Source of the DNA: JAGVSR01 sp963778225
GTDB lineage: Bacteria > Pseudomonadota > Alphaproteobacteria > Rhizobiales > Hyphomicrobiaceae
Assembly: GCA_963778225.1 (NCBI GenBank)
Contig: CAVZTR010000001.1
Location: forward strand, 178,943 to 242,942
DNA: 64,000 bases
Reading direction: 5' to 3'
Shown here piece after piece: positions 17,467 through 24,805 of this stretch (position 1 is the stretch's first letter; each line of letters opens with the position of its first letter). The position numbers and the translations under genes are program-made. The notes beneath the pieces are model-generated. The model made no database searches. It was not told the DNA's origin and was given only the letters and a program-made list of their open reading frames with translations.

Positions 17467-17862
17467 TCAGCTGTTGGGGAAGGTGATGAGGATCTTCGCC
17501 TTCAGGAGTTCGGGGAAGGCGGCTTCGAGGGCCTGACCGCCGAGCCAGAGGAGGCCGATGAGCACAATCATGGCCGGGATGGCGGCGAAGACGGCCTTGA
17601 GGAAAAACAGCATCAGCCGGACGAACGGCACATCGATTGAGCGGACGGAGGCGGGGTAGGCCTCGGCCGCGGGATAGCCCGCGTAGGGGTCGGCGGTCGC
17701 ATAGGCGACGGGCTCGGGCTGCGGGGCAGCGAGGCCTGATGGCTGAGCGTCCCGGTCGCGCGCTTCACGCTCGCGGGCTTCCCTGGCGCGGGCTTCCTTT
17801 TCCCGACGCACGGTGCGGGGCAGGTCTTCCATATCGCCGTCTGCCGTCAGCGGTATCGACAT
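17467..17862 (-). CDS. Hypothetical single-pass membrane protein (131 aa)
   Basis: An N-terminal highly charged repeat-like stretch (REKEARAREAREREARDRDA) is followed by a Pro/Ala/Tyr-rich linker and one long hydrophobic region (about residues 82-112) spanning one or two membrane segments. It lies antisense between mtnP and apt, interrupting an otherwise co-directional run. No family recognised. Codon use is like its neighbours. Confidence 0.6.
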   Translation of the reverse strand: MSIPLTADGDMEDLPRTVRREKEARAREAREREARDRDAQPSGLAAPQPEPVAYATADPYAGYPAAEAYPASVRSIDVPFVRLMLFFLKAVFAAIPAMIVLIGLLWLGGQALEAAFPELLKAKILITFPNS

Positions 17863-17982
17863 CTCATCAAATCCCTAGAGCCGGCCAGCCGGCGAATCAT
17901 TCGAGACCATTTTAGCGGCCCCGCTACCGATCATTGTTGGATATTGATAGTTTGCGCCGTGAATTTGGCGGGGAGGTGTCTG

Positions 17983-18513
17983 TTGAGCGACCTGAAAAAC
18001 CTGATCCGGACGATCCCGGATCACCCGAAGCCCGGGATCATGTTCCGCGATGTCACGACGCTGCTCGGCGACGCGCAGGGGTTCAAGGCGACGATTGCGC
18101 AGCTAGTGGAGCCGTTCCGGACGGTGCCGATCGATGCTGTAGCGGGGATCGAAGCGCGCGGCTTCATCCTCGGCGGCGCGGTGGCGGACCGACTGGGCTG
18201 CGGGTTCGTGCCGATCCGCAAGAAGGGCAAGCTGCCATGGAAGACGATCGGGCAGGAGTATGCGCTCGAGTATGGCACCGACCGGGTCGAAATCCACGAG
18301 GATGCGGTGAAGGAAGGCGAGCGCGTCCTGATCGTCGATGATCTGATCGCGACGGGGGGAACGGCAATCGCGGCGGCGAAGTTGATCCGGCACTTGAAGG
18401 GCAACATCGTCGGTGCGGCGTTCATCATCGATCTGCCGGAGCTCGGCGGCGTGACGGCGTTGAAGAATGCCGGGATCGACAGCCACTGCCTGATGGCGTT
18501 CGAAGGTCATTGA
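17983..18513 (+). CDS. apt: Adenine phosphoribosyltransferase
   Basis: This 176-residue type I phosphoribosyltransferase converts adenine plus PRPP to AMP. It shows RGFILGGAVADRLGCGFVPI and the PRPP loop VLIVDDLIATGGTA. The TTG at 17983 is preferred because GGGAGG lies six bases upstream and the protein then begins LSDLKNLIRTIPDHPKPGI, the usual start of bacterial Apt; the frame open from 17944 gives 13 extra residues. It salvages the adenine released by MtnP next door. Confidence 0.95.
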   Translation: MSDLKNLIRTIPDHPKPGIMFRDVTTLLGDAQGFKATIAQLVEPFRTVPIDAVAGIEARGFILGGAVADRLGCGFVPIRKKGKLPWKTIGQEYALEYGTDRVEIHEDAVKEGERVLIVDDLIATGGTAIAAAKLIRHLKGNIVGAAFIIDLPELGGVTALKNAGIDSHCLMAFEGH

Positions 18514-18527
18514 AGAGGGCTGGAAAG

Positions 18528-18766
18528 ATGGCGGGCGCGGAGATCACGGCGGAGAGCATGCCGTCCGCGCTTGCGGCGATCATGGCGTGGCGCGTGTCGC
18601 CGGAGGTGGCGCCGACCTGTCCGCTCTGCGGGCGGCGGGACTTGCCGTCAGCGATCATTCGGCGCGGCCGCATGCGGAGTGGTATCGCCTCGTTTGCGGG
18701 GCGTGCGGCCTTGATCAGATGCTGGCGGTGCCGCTTGGCGCGGTGGTACCCGGCGGAGAAGGATGA
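18528..18766 (+). pseudogene. Small zinc-ribbon protein gene, apparently frameshifted
   Basis: Between apt and mtnA, one frame encodes VAPTCPLCGRRDLP (a CxxC knuckle) and another frame, starting near 18640-18660, continues ARPHAEWYRLVCGACGLDQM with a second CxxC and stops at 18764-18766, five bases before the mtnA start and overlapping its ribosome-binding site. Joined, the two halves make a plausible protein of about 80 residues with two CxxC knuckles, typical of a zinc ribbon. Neither frame alone gives a sensible product; the first simply runs on into mtnA. Either a real single-base lesion or a consensus error. Confidence 0.55.
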
Positions 18767-18770
18767 TGCG

Positions 18771-19871
18771 ATGAAGATCGGTGGCGTACCTTACCGGACG
18801 ATCTGGCTCGAAGCGGATGGCGCGCGCGTTGCGATCATCGACCAGACGAAGCTGCCGCACCGGTTCGAGATCGTGCATCTGGCGACCGTCGATGAGGCGG
18901 CGCGGGCCATTCTCACGATGCAGGTGCGTGGGGCGCCGCTGATCGGGGTGACGGCGGCGTACGGCGTCGCGCTGGCGATGCGCGCGGATGCTTCCGATGC
19001 GGCGTTGGCCGACGCGGTGCTGTTTCTCGGCCGGCAGCGGCCGACGGCGGTGAACCTGCGCTGGGCGCTGGAGGAGATGCGGCGGCATCTGGCAGGCATC
19101 GCGCCGTCAGGCCGCGCGGAGGCCGCGTTTGCGCACGCCGCGCGACTGGCCGACGACGATGCCGCGATGTGCAAGGCGATCGGCGCGCACGGGCTGCGGC
19201 TCATTGCGGACATCGCGAAGCGCAAGGGGCCCGGCGAGCCGGTGAACGTGCTGACGCATTGCAATGCCGGCTGGCTCGCATGCGTCGATTGGGGGACGGC
19301 GACGTCGCCGATCTATCATGCGCACGATGCCGGGCTGGCAGTGCACGTTTGGGTCGATGAGACGCGGCCACGCAATCAAGGCGCGGCGCTGACGGCATTC
19401 GAGTTGGGGTCGCATGGGGTGCCGCATACGCTGATCGCGGACAACGCCGGCGGGCATTTGATGCAGCGCGGGCAAGTCGATCTCGTCATCGTCGGCACGG
19501 ACCGCGTGACGGCTGCGGGCGATGTCGCGAATAAGATCGGGACGTATCTGAAGGCGCTGGCGGCAAAGGATACCGGCGTGCCGTTCTATGTTGCGCTCCC
19601 ACATTCGACGATCGATTGGACGCTCGACGACGGCATGCGCATTCCGATCGAAGAGCGCTCGGGAGATGAAGTCTTGAAGCTCTCGGGGCGGACGGCCGCG
19701 GGCGATGTACATCAGTTCGAGATTGCGCCGGATGGGTGCCGGGCGGCCAATCCGGCTTTCGATGTGACACCGGCGCGGCTCGTCACAGCGCTCATTACGG
19801 AGCGGGGTATTTGCGCGGCGTCGCGTGAGGGGCTTCTGCAACTTTATCCCGGTGGGCAAGCGGCGGCATGA
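18771..19871 (+). CDS. mtnA: S-methyl-5-thioribose-1-phosphate isomerase
   Basis: This 366-residue member of the eIF2B-related family isomerises methylthioribose-1-phosphate to methylthioribulose-1-phosphate. Motifs include QVRGAPLIGVTAAYGVALA-like RGAP region, AVNLRWALEEM, the catalytic cysteine in THCNAGWLA, DNAGGHLM and the catalytic aspartate in GTDRVTAAGDVANKIGTY. The start ATG at 18771 is set by GGAGAAGGA just upstream and by homology (MKIGGVPYRTIWLE); the frame stays open 87 codons further back through the zinc-ribbon region. Its stop overlaps the aldolase start (ATGA). Confidence 0.95.
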   Translation: MKIGGVPYRTIWLEADGARVAIIDQTKLPHRFEIVHLATVDEAARAILTMQVRGAPLIGVTAAYGVALAMRADASDAALADAVLFLGRQRPTAVNLRWALEEMRRHLAGIAPSGRAEAAFAHAARLADDDAAMCKAIGAHGLRLIADIAKRKGPGEPVNVLTHCNAGWLACVDWGTATSPIYHAHDAGLAVHVWVDETRPRNQGAALTAFELGSHGVPHTLIADNAGGHLMQRGQVDLVIVGTDRVTAAGDVANKIGTYLKALAAKDTGVPFYVALPHSTIDWTLDDGMRIPIEERSGDEVLKLSGRTAAGDVHQFEIAPDGCRAANPAFDVTPARLVTALITERGICAASREGLLQLYPGGQAAA

Positions 19872-20536
19872 CGGCGAAACTCCCGGCCGGCGAGGAACAG
19901 GTGCGCGCAGAGGTCGTCGCGACGGCGCGGGCGATGAGCGCCTCAGGGTTATCGCCTGGGCGTTCGGGCAATGTGTCGGCGCGGTTCAGCGACGGTATGC
20001 TGATTACTCCGTCGGGTCTTGCCTACGACCTGATGGAAAGCGCCGACATCGTGTTTGTCGATGGCGATGGGTCTGTGGCTTCGGGGCAGCGGGCGCCATC
20101 GACGGAATGGCATTTTCATCTCGCAGCCTATCGTGCGCGGCCGGATTTGCATGCACTGGTGCATACGCATTCGTTGCACGCGACGGTGTTGGCGTGTGCT
20201 GGCCGAAACATTCCGGCGTTTCACTACATGGTTGCGGTGGCAGGTGGCAGCGATATTCCGCTGGTGCCGTATGCAACGTTCGGGACAGCGCAGTTGGCCG
20301 AGTATGTGGCCGCCGGGCTTGCATCGCGCAAAGCGTGTCTCATGGCGAACCATGGGCAGGTGGCCATGGGGACCTCGCTCGCGGCGGCCCTGGAACTCGC
20401 CCACGAGGTGGAAGTATTGGCCGAGCAGTATCTCAAGGTGCTGATGCTCGGGCCGGCGAAGCTGCTGCCGGACGAGGAGATGGCGATCGTTCTGGAAAAA
20501 TTCAAAAGCTACGGCCGGGCAGGGTCGGAAAAGTAA
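19868..20536 (+). CDS. Class II aldolase/adducin family protein, probable methylthioribulose-phosphate aldolase
   Basis: This 222-residue zinc-dependent aldolase-fold protein has SPGRSGNVSARF, the substrate-loop glutamate in TEWHFHLAAY and metal-ligand histidines in HTHSLHATVLAC and NHGQVAMG. The fold is shared by L-fuculose-phosphate aldolase, MtnB dehydratase and the methylthioribulose-1-phosphate aldolase of the Rhodospirillum rubrum/E. coli DHAP shunt. Coupling to mtnA by a four-base overlap and presence of mtnP and apt strongly suggest a role on methylthioribulose-1-phosphate. Whether it is an aldolase or the MtnB dehydratase cannot be settled here; no mtnC, mtnD or mtnX lies in the window. 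Confidence 0.85.
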   Translation: MTAKLPAGEEQVRAEVVATARAMSASGLSPGRSGNVSARFSDGMLITPSGLAYDLMESADIVFVDGDGSVASGQRAPSTEWHFHLAAYRARPDLHALVHTHSLHATVLACAGRNIPAFHYMVAVAGGSDIPLVPYATFGTAQLAEYVAAGLASRKACLMANHGQVAMGTSLAAALELAHEVEVLAEQYLKVLMLGPAKLLPDEEMAIVLEKFKSYGRAGSEK

Positions 20537-20674
20537 ACCGTTAACTCAATTGTCTTGGAATGAAGCAATGGAAGCGTAATTCGTTTGTGAATTCGTTCCG
20601 ATTGCTTAAACGGGTATTATTGGTTTTCGATAACAATCGCCGCAGGAATGCATTGCTCAACCTGGGAGCTTGTC

Positions 20675-21061
20675 ATGCGTAAGTTCACAATGCTGGCCAT
20701 ACTGGCGGTCATGGCTGCCTTTGGCGGCTTGCCGTCATCGCCGGCCGAAGCCGGTCATCGCCATTATCGCGGCAACGATCGCACCGTCGTTCACTACGGG
20801 TACTATCCGCGCTATCGCCATGTGTATGCGCGCGAGCGTTATGGTTATGGCGACCCCTATGCCTACCGCTATGAGCCGCGCGGCTACTATCCGTATTATA
20901 ACTCCGGCTATTGGAAGCCGGCGCACGTGCTGCGCGCTCGCGGTCGCAGGCACTATGTTCACCCGCCCTACTATGCGGCGTGGGGTTATCCCGATCGTCA
21001 TTATCATCATCGCGCCTGGCACGCCTATCACCACGGGCGGATCCGCCACGGTCACTGGTGA
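20675..21061 (+). CDS. Small secreted His/Tyr/Arg-rich protein
   Basis: This 128-residue protein has a clear signal peptide (MRKFTMLAILAVMAAFGGLP to SPAEA, cleavage near residue 24) followed by a mature part unusually rich in Tyr, His, Arg, Pro and Gly, ending in a His-rich run (HHRAWHAYHHGRIRHGHW). Such low-complexity exported proteins are frequent in Hyphomicrobiales and have no assigned function; metal binding is conceivable. The start at 20675 puts the signal peptide at the N-terminus; GGGAG lies upstream. Confidence 0.75.
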   Translation: MRKFTMLAILAVMAAFGGLPSSPAEAGHRHYRGNDRTVVHYGYYPRYRHVYARERYGYGDPYAYRYEPRGYYPYYNSGYWKPAHVLRARGRRHYVHPPYYAAWGYPDRHYHHRAWHAYHHGRIRHGHW

Positions 21062-21096
21062 TCGACGGGATCGACACTTCAAGATTTGGAATAAGC

Positions 21097-21130
21097 GCAT
21101 GGCCGGATACGTTCCGGCCATGTTGCGTTT
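21097..21130 (+). terminator. Probable terminator after the His/Tyr-rich protein gene
   Basis: A nine-base perfect stem (21099-21107 and 21113-21121) extendable by GC/GT pairs is followed by only a weak T-rich stretch. Confidence 0.5.
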
Positions 21131-21330
21131 GTGCCGTCGCGTTCGATCATCGTTGGTCACATGATGAGACCAACTCCGCCGCAAAAACACAGTACCGTCA
21201 GCACGTTCATGCCGCATTCATGTGGATTTTAGTTAGGTGAAGCGCAACGACGGCGGATGCTGCTCGTCTGACGAACACATGGCTTCGCGCGGCAGTGAGT
21301 TCGAGCGAATGCCACTCATGGGGAACGACA

Positions 21331-21660
21331 ATGCTGAAGACATTCATGGCGTCTCTGTTGGCCATCACGCTGGCGTTCGGCGCCGTGATGACGACGAACA
21401 CCGCGCCCGCTGAAGCGGGACGCGGGGGGCGTGTCGCTGCCGGCATCGCAGCCGGTATCATTGGACTGGGTGTGCTCGGCGCCTATGCGCATGCCCGCGA
21501 CGGTTATCATGACCGCGGTTATCGCGCGTATGACGAGGTTTGCTACAAGGGGCCGCAGGAATGCGGCTGGGTCGGCCGCCGCTGCTTCGAGAACCGTTAC
21601 GGCGATGAAGTCTGCCGCGGCGGCCGCTGGACCTGCTGGCGCGACACGGTCTGCGAGTAA
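21331..21660 (+). CDS. Small secreted Cys-rich protein (109 aa)
   Basis: A signal peptide (MLKTFMASLLAITLAFGAVM, cleavage near TNTAPAEAG) precedes a glycine-rich hydrophobic segment (RVAAGIAAGIIGLGVLGAYA) and a cysteine-rich tail with CYKGPQECGW, CFENRYGDEVC and CWRDTVC, six cysteines that could form disulfides in the periplasm. The ATG at 21331 follows GGGGAA. Related small exported proteins are widespread in Hyphomicrobiales with no known role. Confidence 0.75.
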   Translation: MLKTFMASLLAITLAFGAVMTTNTAPAEAGRGGRVAAGIAAGIIGLGVLGAYAHARDGYHDRGYRAYDEVCYKGPQECGWVGRRCFENRYGDEVCRGGRWTCWRDTVCE

Positions 21661-21678
21661 TCACCAGTTTGACATGAG

Positions 21679-21713
21679 AACGGGCGAGGTGAGCCATCAC
21701 CGCGCCCGTTTTC
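21679..21713 (+). terminator. Terminator after the Cys-rich secreted protein gene
   Basis: Arms AACGGGCG and CGCCCGTT (21679-21686 and 21703-21710) with a 16-base loop; the distal arm runs into TTTT. Confidence 0.65.
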
Positions 21714-21796
21714 CGTCGTGGATGGGCGGGTCTTCGAAGGCCCCATGCAAGCCACGCGTGGCAAAAACTTCGGCCCTCAGTTCAGGAGTTTGGTGA

Positions 21797-22345
21797 ATGA
21801 AGTTTGCGTCTGTCTGCAGCGCCGCTGTGCTGGGTACGCTCGCTCTGTCGAACCCTGCGGCCGCGCAGGACTATCCGGCCATCTGGACCGGCTTCTATGC
21901 GGGTGCGAGTGTCGGCTACGGCGAAGTGTTCGATGAGCCGGCAGCGTTCGACGTCAGCGGCGGATTGCTCGGCATGCATCTGGGCTACAACTACCAGATC
22001 GGCAGCACGGTAATCGGCGTCGAGGGCGACTACACCGGATCGTGGATGGAAGACGGCTTCCTCGATATTGACTATCTCGCCAGCATTCGCGCGCGCGCCG
22101 GCTATTCCTTCGGCAACGCGCTTCTCTATGGCACGCTCGGCTATGCGTGGGCGGATGCGACGACGTTCGGCGGATCGGGCGATTTCGATGGTCTCGTGCT
22201 CGGCGGAGGGCTCGACTACAAATTCGCCGACAACTGGAGCGCGCGCGTCGAAGGCTTGCAGTACTGGCTCGAGCCATCGAGCGGGGCACTCGATGATCTC
22301 GATGTCGGCGTCGTTCGTGCCGGCCTGACGTGGCACCTGAACTGA
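21797..22345 (+). CDS. Outer-membrane beta-barrel protein (porin family)
   Basis: This 182-residue protein has a signal peptide (MKFASVCSAAVLGTLALSNP, cleavage near AAAQ) and the start WTGFYAGASVGYG typical of the alphaproteobacterial Omp25/RopB-like eight-stranded barrels. Alternating hydrophobic strands follow (GLLGMHLGYNYQIGSTVIGV, GYSFGNALLYGTLGYAWAD) and the last strand ends in a polar-aromatic pattern (GVVRAGLTWHLN). It probably sits in the outer membrane as a structural or small-pore protein. It converges on rlmB ten bases away. Confidence 0.85.
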   Translation: MKFASVCSAAVLGTLALSNPAAAQDYPAIWTGFYAGASVGYGEVFDEPAAFDVSGGLLGMHLGYNYQIGSTVIGVEGDYTGSWMEDGFLDIDYLASIRARAGYSFGNALLYGTLGYAWADATTFGGSGDFDGLVLGGGLDYKFADNWSARVEGLQYWLEPSSGALDDLDVGVVRAGLTWHLN

Positions 22346-22355
22346 GGCGCGTTTG

Positions 22356-23234
22356 TTACACGCGCTTCTTGATGAGAGCGGTGTGCAGCGCGACGGCGGC
22401 AGCGTTGGAGACGTTGAGGCTGCGAAGATCGTCGGCGGTCGCGATCTTGACTAGACGGTCGCAACTCTCGGCCGTCAACTGACGCAGGCCCTTGCCTTCC
22501 GCGCCTAGCACGATCGCGACAGGGCCGGTGAAGGGTTCGTCTTCGATGTTGCCGGTCGCGGTGCCGTCGAGGCCGAGGATCGTGACGCCGGCCTCGCGCA
22601 GATCGGTCATCGCGCGGGCGAGGTTTTGGACTTGCGCGATTTTGACGAGTTCCAGCGCACCCGAGGCAGATTTGGCGAGCGTGCCGTTGAGCGGCGGGCT
22701 GTGGCGGCGCGTGGTGATGACGCCCGAGGCACCGAAGGCAGCGGCTGAGCGCAGGATGGCGCCGGCATTGTGCGGGTCTGTCACCTGATCGAGCAGGATC
22801 AGCGGGCCACCGGTGGCGGCCGCTTCGGCGAGATCCTCAAGATCGGGTTCGGGCAGCGGTTCGGTCTCGAGCAGGAGCCCCTGGTGCACCGTATCCGCCC
22901 CAAGGAGACGATCGAGGTCGCGCGGGGACACGTTCTCCGGTGTCAGGCCGCGGGCCGCAATGGGGTCGGCCAAGCGGTGGGCGGCATTCTCGGTCGCCAG
23001 CAGGCGGAGCAGGACGCGGTCCGGATTGCGCAGCGCCGCCTCGACCGGGTGGAACCCGAAGAGGCGCACGAGACCATCATCCTCGGCGGGCTCCGAGCTG
23101 CGCGGTGGACCATGGGGGCGCTTATGGAAGCCCGATCCGCCGCCCTTGGGGCCGCCTCTGAAGCCGCCTTTGGGCTTCGGGCTGAACCCGGAGCGCGGCT
23201 TAAAACGGGGCTTGCCCTTGCTGTCGTCCTGCAT
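22356..23234 (-). CDS. rlmB: 23S rRNA (guanosine(2251)-2'-O)-methyltransferase / TrmH family
   Basis: This SPOUT methyltransferase of 292 residues has a basic, Gly/Lys/Pro-rich N-terminal tail (about residues 1-45), the substrate-binding subdomain starting LFGFHPVEAAL, then the SAM-binding knot motifs LLDQVTDPHNAGAILRSA, VAIVLGAEGKGLRQL and LNVSNAAAVALHTAL. This architecture is RlmB, which modifies G2251 in the 23S rRNA P loop. The start ATG at 23234 (MQDDSKGKPRF) is preferred; 60 further upstream codons are open but unlike the family. Confidence 0.92.
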   Translation of the reverse strand: MQDDSKGKPRFKPRSGFSPKPKGGFRGGPKGGGSGFHKRPHGPPRSSEPAEDDGLVRLFGFHPVEAALRNPDRVLLRLLATENAAHRLADPIAARGLTPENVSPRDLDRLLGADTVHQGLLLETEPLPEPDLEDLAEAAATGGPLILLDQVTDPHNAGAILRSAAAFGASGVITTRRHSPPLNGTLAKSASGALELVKIAQVQNLARAMTDLREAGVTILGLDGTATGNIEDEPFTGPVAIVLGAEGKGLRQLTAESCDRLVKIATADDLRSLNVSNAAAVALHTALIKKRV

Positions 23235-23444
23235 GGCTCTTGTACGGCTCTCTGGGCTCGCCGGGTGCGAAAATGGGCTCCGGTCTCGTGGTGTTCCACT
23301 ACACGGAAACGGGGTGCTTTTCCAATTGACATCGGCGGCTACCGCCGGGATAAGGACGCGCTTGCCCTGTCGCTCGAAGCCGCGCAGGGCGATTTCGTTT
23401 GGGTTCCGCCGCAACCGTTCGCGGGGGGCGGATCCAACGAGGAT

Positions 23445-23529
23445 GGAAGGGTGCCCGAGTGGCTAAAGGGGACGGACTGTAAATCCGTTGGCTTCGCCTA
23501 CGCTGGTTCGAATCCAGCCCCTTCCACCA
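23445..23529 (+). tRNA. tRNA-Tyr (anticodon GTA)
   Basis: The acceptor stem GGAAGGG pairs with CCCTTCC; a D-arm, an anticodon loop ACTGTAAATC with GTA, a long variable arm as expected for bacterial tRNA-Tyr, a T-arm GGTTCGAATCC and an encoded CCA end are all visible. A short T-tract follows. No second copy in this window. Confidence 0.96.
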
Positions 23530-23688
23530 TTTTTGAGCTCACGCGCCCGCGGGGCGCTCCGCATGGGCGGCGCTTGCGCCGGGTCGCCTTGCTCCCCGGG
23601 CCTTTGGCCCGAAGTACGTAGGGCCGTTGGCCCTTAGTGTCGGTCACGGGCTGCGACGGGCGGAGCTGATTTAGTCGGGGTGAGGAAT

Positions 23689-24084
23689 ATGACGGCGCTT
23701 CAACAGTGGCAACCGCGCGTACTAAGCGTTCTTCGGATGGTGGCCGGACTGATCTTTCTGCTTCACGGCACGCAGAAGCATTTCGGCATTCCCGCGACGG
23801 ATCGTGTTGTGGAAGCCTATTCAATGTCGTGGATCGCGGGCTTGATCGAGATCGTCTGCGGCCTTCTGATCGTCGTCGGTTTCCAGACCCGTTTCGCCGC
23901 ATTTCTTGCTTCCGGCACGATGGCGTTCGCTTACTGGATGGCTCACGCGCCGCGCGATCTTTTCCCGACCAACAACGGCGGTGACGCAGCAATCCTGTAC
24001 TGCTTCGTCTTCCTCTATTTCGTCTTTGCCGGCGGCGGCGCGTGGAGCGTGGATGCGCTCGCAAAATCACGGCGCAGCGCTTAA
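23689..24084 (+). CDS. DoxX family membrane protein
   Basis: This 131-residue protein has the four-helix DoxX arrangement: VLRMVAGLIFLLHGTQKHFG in the first helix (the LHGxxK motif is typical), GLIEIVCGLLIVVGFQTRFA, FLASGTMAFAYWMAHAP and ILYCFVFLYFVFAGGGAWS. The family includes quinone-linked and thiosulfate-related membrane proteins, mostly uncharacterised. The ATG at 23689 is preferred over GTG 23680 because GAGG sits just upstream. Specific function unknown. Confidence 0.88.
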   Translation: MTALQQWQPRVLSVLRMVAGLIFLLHGTQKHFGIPATDRVVEAYSMSWIAGLIEIVCGLLIVVGFQTRFAAFLASGTMAFAYWMAHAPRDLFPTNNGGDAAILYCFVFLYFVFAGGGAWSVDALAKSRRSA

Positions 24085-24102
24085 CGGCGTTTCACCTAAT
24101 AA

Positions 24103-24633
24103 TCAGGTGCTCGCTACGGGGATTGGCACGAGAACTTCGCGGCACCAGTGTTCGATTGCGGTGGCGTCCGGGGGCAGGGTATCGGCGATGCCTGCCGCGA
24201 ACGTATCCCAGGCGGCGCGGTGGACTCCGTTGAGGGCTGTAAGCACCGGGATGTCGCGGGCGACGGCGCTTTCGATGAGGCCGCGGAAGCCGTTGCCGAT
24301 CATTTCCTGCTTGCCGAAGCGATTGATCATGACGAGTTCGACCGGTCGTTCGAGGCCGTTGGCGACGATGCCAGCGACGTCTTCGAGCGCGGTGGCGTCG
24401 AGGCGGCAGCCGCCGCGGGACTGCTCGACGGGTGTCGAAATTTCCAACAGCTGACCCGTCGCCAGATCTTCTATGATCATGTCCGAGCACGGACTACAGG
24501 ATTGGGTGCGGTTGTGCTGCACGGCGCCTGCAAGCTGAACGCCTTCGCGGCGGAGTTGAGTGGCCAATGCCGACAAGATCGCGTCGACGCGATCGGCTTC
24601 GCCCATGCCGTAAATGACTGCGGCGACTTTCAT
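24103..24633 (-). CDS. DUF2478 family protein
   Basis: This 176-residue protein begins MKVAAVIYGMGEADRVDAIL and contains the two-cysteine segment HNRTQSCSPCSDMIIEDLATG, LVMINRFGKQE, and DIPVLTALNG, the pattern of DUF2478. The fold is expected to be a P-loop-like nucleotide-binding fold; members occur near molybdenum transport genes, but no such genes are visible here. It is divergent from the amino-acid-binding protein gene. Function unknown. Confidence 0.75.
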   Translation of the reverse strand: MKVAAVIYGMGEADRVDAILSALATQLRREGVQLAGAVQHNRTQSCSPCSDMIIEDLATGQLLEISTPVEQSRGGCRLDATALEDVAGIVANGLERPVELVMINRFGKQEMIGNGFRGLIESAVARDIPVLTALNGVHRAAWDTFAAGIADTLPPDATAIEHWCREVLVPIPVAST

Positions 24634-24805
24634 GCAGGCTCCCGAAATTCCCGTCGCCGATGCTTCTACCAGCCCGGTCCTTATCAGGCCAGCATCCACA
24701 GCTTTTCCGCACCGCGCTTTTCATGTGCCGAGTTTTGTGGCTATGGTCACGGCCAAGATAATGGCGCCACAACGTTGGCGCGACATATTGCAGGACGGGG
24801 TGGGG

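Noticed and set aside
20675..21061. Possible nickel/copper metallochaperone call for the His-rich protein
   Set aside because: His richness alone is not evidence of a metal role; the low complexity is general among such exported proteins.
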